Source of the DNA: Desulfosarcina sp. | GTDB lineage: Bacteria > Desulfobacterota > Desulfobacteria > Desulfobacterales > Desulfosarcinaceae | Length of the DNA stretch: 51,175 nucleotides | Direction of reading: 5' to 3' | Assembly (NCBI GenBank): GCA_014237405.1 | Contig: JABZFO010000149.1 | Location: 1 to 51,175, forward strand | Shown: piece after piece, positions 34,781-42,583 of the stretch | Position numbering within the stretch: position 1 is the first letter of the stretch | Layout: each line of letters starts with the position of its first letter | The notes under the pieces: model-generated | Database searches by the model: none | Told to the model about the DNA's origin: nothing | What the model saw: only the letters and a program-made list of their open reading frames with translations | Position numbers and translations under genes: made by a program

Positions 34781-34864
34781 AGATTCATCCTTCCGAATCT
34801 ATTACAATTTTCTAAAAATCAGGGCTTTGCTGGATGATTTTTTGCATCAACGTCGGAGCGCGAC

Positions 34865-37800
34865 ATGAGTGGAAATCACCTCATTCAGATCATCAAATCC
34901 TTAAACCCGGTTGAATATGTTGATACGGTGCTGAGACACCGAATGATAGCCCTCTCCGGCATTGTCGCTTTGACCCTTCTGTTCGCAGCATTCATTCCCC
35001 AGCTCTCATTCAAAACATCGATTCATGATCTCATTATCGAAGACCTCCCCGAAACTATTCAGTATGAAGCATTCAAGACGATTTTCGGATCGGAAGAGAT
35101 CATCCGGGTGGTCATCAAGTGCAGCAACGTTTTCGATCCGCTTAACTTTCAGAAGATCGCCCAACTGGAAGAAGCAGGAAAAAAGATCAAGGGGGTCCAG
35201 CGGGTCATCGGACTGCCTGGCATCAAGAACGCGGTGGACCTGTCCGGGAATTGGCCCATGGAAAAATTCGTGGCGTTCGTTTCCGGGGTTGACCTTTTCA
35301 AACACAATCTGATCTCCGAAGACCATGACACCACATCGATCACCCTGGTACTGAATAAAAATGCGATTCAGGGCGAGGTCATCGATACTATTCAGCGGTT
35401 GATCGATGAAACAGACCCGGATATCCGGCTTTACCAGATCGGCATGCCGCTGATTTCCCAGGCACTGGCTCAATTCACGAAAAGGGATTTCCTCCGCCTG
35501 CCACCGATCACATTCCTGCTGATCGCTGTGGTTCTGTTCCTGCTATTCAGAAACGCGTCTTATGCCCTCATCCCTCTGTCCTGCGTCACCCTTTGTCTGA
35601 TCTGGACCTTCGGCGTAGTTTCCATCCTTAAAATACCGCTTTCGATCCTTACCATGATCGTGCCGGTTTTTCTGATTGCCGTGGGAACGGCCTATTGCCT
35701 TCATATCATAGCTGAATATCGTGCAGCATCCAGTCCGGATCAAACGCCAGTTGATGCAGCAACAATCACCTTTTCAAGGACGACCCTGCCGATCCTTCTG
35801 GCCATCCTGACCACCTTGCTCGGCCTGGGTTCCCTGTTTGTCAACCGCATATCCGCCATCCGGGAATTCGCCCTCTTTTCATGCATCGGGATGGTCGTGT
35901 TTCTGATCCTGGTCATGACCTACCTGCCCGTCGTCCTCTCCTTCATCCCCTACAGGGAAAATGTCTCGTCAGGACAAAAGGAAGCATCGTCGATTCTGGA
36001 CCGCTTCATCGGCTGGATTATTGACCTGAATCTTCATCATCAACGGATGACACTGATGGTGATTGCGGGGATAGCGCTGTTCGCCGGATTCGGCCTGCTG
36101 CGTCTTAGAGCGGAAACCAATCCGGTAGGCTATTTCAAAGATGATACCCAGGTCGTCAGAAATTTCCATGACATTTACCAGCACCTATCGGGAAGCTTTC
36201 CCATCAATGTGGTCATGACTTCACAGATTGAAGATTTTTTCGAAAGCGCGGAAAACATCGCCGCCCTTGAAAAGCTTCAACAGTTTCTGGACACCCTCCC
36301 CGGCGTTGACAAAACCATCTCCTTCGCCGATTACCTGAAACTGGTCAATTACACGTCCAACCGCTTCGAGCCCGCCTATTACAAACTCCCCACCGAATCC
36401 TGGGAACTCAGGATGCTGATGAACACCTACAAATCCCTTTTGGGCATAGACATGTTCAACGCCTTCATGGGGCCGACTTTGTCCCAGGCCAATATTCTTC
36501 TATTGACCCATATCTCGAGCTCCAGGGACTTTTTAGACCTGCGGGAGAAGATTCTCCAACACGTCGGCGAAACCTTCGAACGGGATTTAAAATGGGATGT
36601 CACCGGGTTCGGCATCGTCATATCCGCCAGCAGCCACCTCCTGGTATCCGGGCAGGTCAAAAGCTTTCTCCTGACCATGATCGTAATCTTCAGCATCATG
36701 TTTGCGTTGTTTCTCTCTTTCAAAGTCGGCCTGATCGCCATCGTACCGAACCTGTTCCCCATCATTATCAATTTCGGCATCATGGGATGGTTCGGTATCG
36801 AACTGTCCATGGCCACGAGTCTGATCGCCAGCATCGCCATTGGCCTGGCTGTGGACGACACCATCCACTACCTGGTCCGGTTCAACCATGAATTTAAAAA
36901 AGACCTCGACGAAAAGCGGGCACTGAAAGAGACTATGGCTCACATCGGTCGCCCCATCATCTTCACGACCCTGACCATCGGAACGGGATTCTTCATCCTG
37001 GCTTTCTCCGGTTTCAAGCCCACCGCCATCTTCGGGACGATGATGGTCATTACCATGCTGTCAGCCCTTGTGGGCGACCTGATCCTGCTGCCGATCTTGA
37101 TGCAGCGCGTTGAACTGGTCACCCTGTGGGATCTGGTGCGAATCAAGATGGGCGGAGAGACCGGCCTTGGTATCCCCCTGTTCAAGGGACTCTCCCGAGC
37201 GGAAGTCCATTCGATTATCATGGCCGGAACACTGAAGAAGGTGAAGTCGGGGGAAGTCCTCTTCTACAAGGGGGATCAGAGCGAATCCATGTACGCCATC
37301 ATCTCCGGCAGATTCGATGTCATCGACTACGATCCCACCTGTACCATGAGCAGCCCCGAGGGGATACAGAAGTGCATCTCCAAGATCAGTACCGGTGACA
37401 TTCTGGGCGAAATGGGGCTGCTTCGTTCGGCACCCCGTTCGGCCACTGTGATGGCCACAGAACCCAGTGAACTGCTGCCCATCAACTGGAAGGTGATCCA
37501 GCGGCTGCAATGGCTCTACCCACCCACCGCCCAGAAGTTCTTTGTAAACATGATGCGGATTCTCTGCGACCGAGTGGAGCGGCTGACCACCTGCCTGGCC
37601 AATGAGAGCCTTGTGGATGACCTGACCGGCCTCAGCAATAAAAAAGGTTTCTGCAGGATACTGGAGCAGGAGATGCGCCGTGCCGAACGCCACCAGGAAA
37701 CCCTCGTCATGGCAATGCTGGGTGTCAACTTTGCCATTACACCCGATAATCGTTTCAACGGAGTCAAGAACGACGTCCTCCGGAGGATCGGTGAAACACT

Positions 37801-38098
37801 CAGTGCCAATATCAGGCGATGCGACATGGTAAGCCGTATCGACACGGATGCTTTTGCCGTGTTGATTCCAAATAGTGCCAATGATGGTATCGGTTTTGTC
37901 ATGGATCGCCTCAAAAGAGACATCGGGGCACTGCAAGCCCGTTTTGAAAAAACCATCGCCTTTTCAATTGCCTTCAATGCCACCACACTCCGCCTGAAAG
38001 CAGATAACAATGGTGAGCAAATTCTCGAAGAGACATTGCATAGACTGAGAACCGAGGATTACCGGCTGTGGTCGTTTATAACCGGGTCTGCGAGCTGA
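34865..38098 (+). CDS. RND-family exporter fused to cyclic-nucleotide-binding and degenerate GGDEF domains
   Basis: 1077 residues, ribosome site GGAGCG. Residues 1-765 are an RND (MMPL/HpnN-like, lipid or hopanoid exporter class) protein: first helix IALSGIVALTLLFAAFI, a periplasmic domain, a block of helices including VPVFLIAVGTAYCLHIIAEYR, then a second periplasmic domain and helices with SIAIGLAVDDTIHYLVRFNHE. Residues ~769-898 are a Crp-type cNMP-binding domain (GEVLFYKGDQSESMYAIISG; ILGEMGLLRSAPRSATV keeps the Glu and Arg that contact the cyclic phosphate). Residues ~917-1070 are GGDEF-like: DDLTGLSNKKGF is normal but the catalytic loop is DTDAF (993-997) instead of GGDEF, so it cannot make c-di-GMP. 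No known RND protein with this three-part order comes to mind. The HD gene follows in 70 bp. Confidence 0.88.
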   Translation: MSGNHLIQIIKSLNPVEYVDTVLRHRMIALSGIVALTLLFAAFIPQLSFKTSIHDLIIEDLPETIQYEAFKTIFGSEEIIRVVIKCSNVFDPLNFQKIAQLEEAGKKIKGVQRVIGLPGIKNAVDLSGNWPMEKFVAFVSGVDLFKHNLISEDHDTTSITLVLNKNAIQGEVIDTIQRLIDETDPDIRLYQIGMPLISQALAQFTKRDFLRLPPITFLLIAVVLFLLFRNASYALIPLSCVTLCLIWTFGVVSILKIPLSILTMIVPVFLIAVGTAYCLHIIAEYRAASSPDQTPVDAATITFSRTTLPILLAILTTLLGLGSLFVNRISAIREFALFSCIGMVVFLILVMTYLPVVLSFIPYRENVSSGQKEASSILDRFIGWIIDLNLHHQRMTLMVIAGIALFAGFGLLRLRAETNPVGYFKDDTQVVRNFHDIYQHLSGSFPINVVMTSQIEDFFESAENIAALEKLQQFLDTLPGVDKTISFADYLKLVNYTSNRFEPAYYKLPTESWELRMLMNTYKSLLGIDMFNAFMGPTLSQANILLLTHISSSRDFLDLREKILQHVGETFERDLKWDVTGFGIVISASSHLLVSGQVKSFLLTMIVIFSIMFALFLSFKVGLIAIVPNLFPIIINFGIMGWFGIELSMATSLIASIAIGLAVDDTIHYLVRFNHEFKKDLDEKRALKETMAHIGRPIIFTTLTIGTGFFILAFSGFKPTAIFGTMMVITMLSALVGDLILLPILMQRVELVTLWDLVRIKMGGETGLGIPLFKGLSRAEVHSIIMAGTLKKVKSGEVLFYKGDQSESMYAIISGRFDVIDYDPTCTMSSPEGIQKCISKISTGDILGEMGLLRSAPRSATVMATEPSELLPINWKVIQRLQWLYPPTAQKFFVNMMRILCDRVERLTTCLANESLVDDLTGLSNKKGFCRILEQEMRRAERHQETLVMAMLGVNFAITPDNRFNGVKNDVLRRIGETLSANIRRCDMVSRIDTDAFAVLIPNSANDGIGFVMDRLKRDIGALQARFEKTIAFSIAFNATTLRLKADNNGEQILEETLHRLRTEDYRLWSFITGSAS

Positions 38099-38168
38099 GG
38101 ACCGTTGGTGTAAAGGTCCGGGTCCAGAGGACCAGGCTTTCTAAGGATAAATAAAAGGGTAGAAAATC

Positions 38169-39050
38169 ATGCTGAATCTTCAGAAAATCAAGGAGGACTA
38201 CTGCAAACGCCAGATCCAGGAGGCGTATCAACGAACCTACAGCGACATGGAAAAAGGGGTCGGCAACATCATCGTCTGGACGGCGCACCTGGCCCTGGAA
38301 AACATCGCCAATTCCGACGCCCTGTACCATGACGTGGAACACACGATCATGGTGACCCTGGCCGGGCAGTCCATCCTGGAAGGCAAGCACCTTTCGGAAG
38401 GGGGCGTCTCCCCGACGGACTGGGCCCATTTCATGATCGCCCTGCTGTGCCACGACATCGGTTATGTCAAGGGAATCTGTGCGGATGACGCCGGCTATCT
38501 GCTGGCCACCGGCATCGGCAAGAAAAAAATCAAATTCCCCGAAGGCAGCACCGACGCAATACTGGCGCCCTACCACATCGACCGGAGCAAACGGTTTGTT
38601 CTCGAACGTTTCGGGAAAAAGATGCTCATGGAGTCAGGAGGTTTGCTGGACGCGGAACTGATCGCCTCGTACATCGAGATGACCCGTTTCCCCGTTCCCG
38701 ATGATGACCGGCACAAGGATACGTCCGGATTCCCGGGGATGGCTCGTGCCGCCGATTTCATCGGTCAGCTGGCCGATCCCAACCGGCTGCAAAAATGCAC
38801 GGCCCTGTTCTACGAATTTGAAGAACTGGGCCTCAACGACAAGCTCGGTTACAAGACGCCCGGGGATCTTCGGGATTGCAATGCAAAATTCTACTGGGAC
38901 ATTGTCAGTCCTTACGTTCAGGAAGCCCTCGCGTACCTGAAGGTGACCCACGAGGGGAAACAGTGGATCGCCAACCTGCAATCCAATGTGTTCGGCAATT
39001 ACCTGTTTGCGGGCGACAAGCGACAAGATGCAACATATCCAGAGCATTGA
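38169..39050 (+). CDS. HD-domain phosphohydrolase, PDE-like
   Basis: 293 residues. The metal site is YHDVEHT (His54, Asp55, His58) and CHDIGY (His95, Asp96), spacing typical of HD hydrolases and close in form to the YHN-x2-H-A...HD signature of class I cyclic nucleotide phosphodiesterases. An N-terminal helix bundle (INDLQ-like, KEDYCKRQIQEAY) precedes it and no membrane segment is visible. It is likely cytosolic and cleaves a phosphoester or phosphodiester. Given the RND-cNMP gene before it and a nucleotide cyclase after it, degradation of the cyclase product is the most natural hypothesis. Substrate cannot be read from sequence. Confidence 0.8.
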   Translation: MLNLQKIKEDYCKRQIQEAYQRTYSDMEKGVGNIIVWTAHLALENIANSDALYHDVEHTIMVTLAGQSILEGKHLSEGGVSPTDWAHFMIALLCHDIGYVKGICADDAGYLLATGIGKKKIKFPEGSTDAILAPYHIDRSKRFVLERFGKKMLMESGGLLDAELIASYIEMTRFPVPDDDRHKDTSGFPGMARAADFIGQLADPNRLQKCTALFYEFEELGLNDKLGYKTPGDLRDCNAKFYWDIVSPYVQEALAYLKVTHEGKQWIANLQSNVFGNYLFAGDKRQDATYPEH

Positions 39051-39196
39051 AGCGACAGGGCGAGCGCACTACCCGCTGCCTGCCATGAGCAGGCCGCACG
39101 GCCATGTCCGATCCGCATGCACCGGGAGCACATGCGACTCATCGTCTTCAGTATTCTTGACAATCATCGCGATGATGATACGGCGGTAGAGACCAG

Positions 39197-41461
39197 ATGA
39201 AATTTCCGCGCATTCCGCGATACATGAAAGGTGTTTTCGCCATCACCGTCCTGTCGATCACACTGACGGTTTTCCTGTTCCTGATCGACGTAGCCATCCT
39301 GCACATCTTTGAATTAAAGTTGTACGACCTGCGTTTTCTCCAGCGAGGCCGTCAACAACCCTCACCGGCGGTCATCCTGGCCCTGATCGATGAAAAGAGC
39401 CTCGATCAGGAGGGCCGCTGGCCGTGGCCGCGTTCCAAAATCGCCGCCCTGGTGGATCGGCTTTCCGATGACGGCGCCAAAGTGATCGGCTTCGACATCG
39501 GGTTCCTGGAGCCGGAGGAGACGACCTATCCGAATTTTCCGCAAGGAGTTGAACAGGCACTGGGTCGACTGGATGCCGCCGGGGATCGCCTGCCCGGTTT
39601 CACGCGTGAACGCGTTCAAAGGGACATCAACGACCGGATCCTGGCGGATGCCATCCAGCAGGCCTGGCCGGCCACGATCCTGGGCTATTTTTTTCATATG
39701 CGCCCGTCGGAACTGGATTACGAGATCGGCAAGGAAGAAATCGACCGGCAGCTGGCCCTGATCGGTAAATCCAAGTATCCCCTGATTCTTCAGGAAAACC
39801 CGGAGTTGACCGATCGATCCTTCATTTCCGCGCATGCGCCGGAGGCGAATATCAACGTACTGTCCGATGCGGCGGATGCCTCCGGATTCTTCACCGTGAC
39901 CAGCGACCGGGATGGCGTGGTCAGACGCGTCCCGCTGATGATCAAATGCGGGGAGGACCTCTTCCCCCACCTGACGGTGCTGAGCGCCTGGCACTATCTG
40001 GACCGGCCCCAGCTGATCGTCAATGTTCCCTATTACGGGGTGGAGGGGATTCAGATGGGTACGCGTTTTATCCCCACCGACGAACACGGGCAGATGCGGA
40101 TCAACTACCTGGGTCCGGCCAAGACCTTCCCCCACTACTCCATTACCGACATATTGAACGGCACCCTGCCGGCCGGAACCTTCACGGACCGGATCGTCCT
40201 GGTGGGGGCCACCGCCGTAGGCACCCACGACAAACGGTCGACACCCCTAAGCCCGGTTTACCCGGGGGTGGAAATCCATGCAAATATCATCGACAACATC
40301 CTTACCGGCCGGTTCATCGCCAAACCCCAGTGGTCGAAGATCTTCGACCTGATGGCCATCGTCTCCCTCGGACTGCTCCCGGGCATTTTTCTGCCCCGGA
40401 CAAACGCCGCCTGGGGCCTCTTTATTGCCCTGGGCGTCTTCACCCTGCACATCTTCTTTACCCGCTGGCTCTTTGTACACCTCAATCTGTGGCTGAACAT
40501 GGTCTACCCGCTGACCGCACTTGCCATCAGCTACACCTTCATCACCGTCTACCGTTATGCCACGGTGGAACGGGAGCGCAGAAAAATCAAGGGCACCTTT
40601 CGGCAGTACGTGGCCCCGCTGGTCATCGAGGAGATGCTCAAAGACCCCGACCGCCTGAAGCTGGGGGGGGAGGAGAAGGTCCTGACGGTGCTCTTTTGCG
40701 ACCTGGAGCGCTTCACCAGCTACACCGAACGTTACGGGCCGGCGGAAATGGTCAAAATCCTCAGCGACTATTTCACCCGCATGTCCGAAGAGATATTCAA
40801 ACAGCGCGGCACGCTGAAGGAGTACGTGGGCGACGAGATCATGGCATTTTACGGCGCACCCATCGAACAGGCCGACCACGCCAGGCGGGCCTGCGAAACC
40901 GCTTTGGCCATGCGCGACGGCCTCCGCAAGCTGTGTGAGGGATGGGCCGACACCGGTCGACCCATAATGCATGCGCGCACCGGGATAAACAGCGGTCCGA
41001 TGCTGCTTGGCAACCTGGGGTCCCGGTATCGCTTCGCCTACGGCGTTTTAGGGGACCAGGTGAACCTGGGATCGCGCCTGGAGGGGCTGAACAAGAAGTA
41101 TGGCACGGATATTATAATAGGCGAGAACACCCATGCGATGGTGAAAGACGATTTCATCCTGCGGGACCTCGACCTGGTGCGGGTGGTGGGCCGGGAACAG
41201 TACGTGCGTGTCTACGAACTGGTGGGACGCTCCGATGCCGTTCTGTCACCGGAACATTCAGGGGCGCTGGAGGCCTATGCCGCCGGCTATGGCGAGTATT
41301 GCCGACAGCGCTGGCCCCAGGCGGTCGATCGTTTCAACGAAGCCCTGGCCCTTCGCCCTGACGACGGCCCGTCCAAGACCATGCTTAAACGCTGCCGGGC
41401 CTATCAGGAGACGCCGCCGCCGGAGGACTGGGAGTGTGTGTTCGAGCCAGAAACGAAATAA
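39197..41461 (+). CDS. CHASE2-domain class III nucleotide cyclase
   Basis: 754 residues. An N-terminal helix (VFAITVLSITLTVFLFLIDVA) leads to a periplasmic CHASE2 sensor (VILALIDEKSLDQEGRWPWPR, DDGAKVIGFDIGF, VVRRVPLM, DRIVLVGATAVGTHDKRSTP), then three helices near 375-450 and a cyclase domain. Metal ligands are Asp502 (FCDLERFTSY) and Asp546 (YVGDEIMAFYG). The adenine-selecting Lys position is Glu542, and the second selector is Gly616 (AYGVLGD), so substrate preference is uncertain. The C-terminus has a TPR-like repeat (AAGYGEYCRQRWPQAVDRFNEAL). It lies 146 bp after the HD gene with a weak start signal. Confidence 0.88.
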   Translation: MKFPRIPRYMKGVFAITVLSITLTVFLFLIDVAILHIFELKLYDLRFLQRGRQQPSPAVILALIDEKSLDQEGRWPWPRSKIAALVDRLSDDGAKVIGFDIGFLEPEETTYPNFPQGVEQALGRLDAAGDRLPGFTRERVQRDINDRILADAIQQAWPATILGYFFHMRPSELDYEIGKEEIDRQLALIGKSKYPLILQENPELTDRSFISAHAPEANINVLSDAADASGFFTVTSDRDGVVRRVPLMIKCGEDLFPHLTVLSAWHYLDRPQLIVNVPYYGVEGIQMGTRFIPTDEHGQMRINYLGPAKTFPHYSITDILNGTLPAGTFTDRIVLVGATAVGTHDKRSTPLSPVYPGVEIHANIIDNILTGRFIAKPQWSKIFDLMAIVSLGLLPGIFLPRTNAAWGLFIALGVFTLHIFFTRWLFVHLNLWLNMVYPLTALAISYTFITVYRYATVERERRKIKGTFRQYVAPLVIEEMLKDPDRLKLGGEEKVLTVLFCDLERFTSYTERYGPAEMVKILSDYFTRMSEEIFKQRGTLKEYVGDEIMAFYGAPIEQADHARRACETALAMRDGLRKLCEGWADTGRPIMHARTGINSGPMLLGNLGSRYRFAYGVLGDQVNLGSRLEGLNKKYGTDIIIGENTHAMVKDDFILRDLDLVRVVGREQYVRVYELVGRSDAVLSPEHSGALEAYAAGYGEYCRQRWPQAVDRFNEALALRPDDGPSKTMLKRCRAYQETPPPEDWECVFEPETK

Positions 41462-41502
41462 TTTCTAATTTTGTTAACTTATAAACCGAACTATCATTTT
41501 TG

Positions 41503-41546
41503 CTAAACATGAGTCAGCGTGTTGAATAACGCTGGCTCATGTTTAG
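41503..41546. terminator. Bidirectional terminator hairpin
   Basis: CTAAACATGAGTCAGCGT pairs with ACGCTGGCTCATGTTTAG across GTTGAATA: 17 of 18 pairs. Closes both the cyclase transcript and the convergent minus-strand gene. Confidence 0.8.
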
Positions 41547-41558
41547 ATTTTCAACGAT

Positions 41559-42491
41559 TTACCTACAGAATCTTACACTATTCACTGTATAACATCTCAC
41601 GTTGCATCCGGCCTCATCTACAAACTGATACCAACCTGTATTGCACTGTGCATTATTAACTCTATACTCTAACAGCGTCCTGTATACGTCGGGTGCTACT
41701 TGTAATTTTATGTCCTCTGAAGATTCTGGCGTTAGTTTATTGCTCGAATGCTCGACATTTCCACAGTCCCAATCATCCCCATAAGCTGCAAATACTTCAA
41801 TGGCACAAGGATTCGATTCATACCATTTTGCGAGCCATGTGGATTTCGCAGGGTTTGTACATCCCACCTGATTTTCTGCGATGAATTGATAACACTGGGT
41901 TACGGGTTCAACGCGGACGTCCGGTACGGGTTCCGAGCAACCCGGCCCGGCGATGGCAGATTTACAAGTTATATATTCACTGCCCACTTGAGCAATCATA
42001 TCTATCAGGTTATATTTAACATCTTTTCGTGTTGAAAACCAAATCAACACACCTTCTCCTCCTGCTACCGGTGTCACTCGGAGTCCTTTAGAATCACAGG
42101 TAAATCCAGGATTATTATCTGCGTCACACATATTGATAATATCGGTCGGATCACCATCACTCGTCCAAAGAATTTCAATTGGGTTATCACAGCAGATAGG
42201 AATCTGCACCCATACCTTGCCAATATTGTTACAATCATCCCCAATGCATTGATATCTCCATAATAAGCACTCGTCTTCATTGGATCCACAATAATCTGAT
42301 CCGGTCACTTCAGAAGGAAAAGGGCCGTCTACGGAAAGTGGCATGATCGCTATGTCAAAAATGTCTCTTTTTGCGGTGACCGTGCACTGTTCCGGCTGAC
42401 AGGGTTGCTGTGACATGACCGTGCCTGCAGAAAACAACAGGATCATCAAAAACACGCCGATGAATAGAACAGACTTGTTGAACATCTTCAT
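41559..42491 (-). CDS. Secreted Cys-rich protein of unknown function, 310 residues
   Basis: ATG behind AAGGAGGGGAAATA, a very strong ribosome site, with a signal peptide (FNKSVLFIGVFLMILLFSAGTVMSQQ). The mature protein has about eighteen cysteines, many in pairs (QPCQPEQC, DYCGSNEDECLLWRYQC, CIGDDC, PICCDNP), suggesting disulfide-knotted domains. I see no known family, no catalytic motif and no membrane anchor. It is one of two large secreted proteins on this strand; the FecR/barrel gene lies 92 bp upstream, so the two may be cotranscribed and act together at the surface. Confidence 0.78.
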   Translation of the reverse strand: MKMFNKSVLFIGVFLMILLFSAGTVMSQQPCQPEQCTVTAKRDIFDIAIMPLSVDGPFPSEVTGSDYCGSNEDECLLWRYQCIGDDCNNIGKVWVQIPICCDNPIEILWTSDGDPTDIINMCDADNNPGFTCDSKGLRVTPVAGGEGVLIWFSTRKDVKYNLIDMIAQVGSEYITCKSAIAGPGCSEPVPDVRVEPVTQCYQFIAENQVGCTNPAKSTWLAKWYESNPCAIEVFAAYGDDWDCGNVEHSSNKLTPESSEDIKLQVAPDVYRTLLEYRVNNAQCNTGWYQFVDEAGCNVRCYTVNSVRFCR

Positions 42492-42583
42492 TATTTCCCC
42501 TCCTTGGTACAATTTAGTTTTGCAATTTGGTTTTTTATGTCTGTGAATACTCACCTCCTTTAAGAGCCTTAATTATTTTCCAA

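Noticed and set aside
37061..37936. 291-residue minus frame opposite the RND cNMP region
   Set aside because: Antisense to the intact cNMP domain; no start context or recognisable motif.
39946..40938. 330-residue frame inside the cyclase gene
   Set aside because: Pro/Arg/Gly-rich shift frame of the cyclase; the CHASE2 and catalytic motifs lie in the annotated frame.
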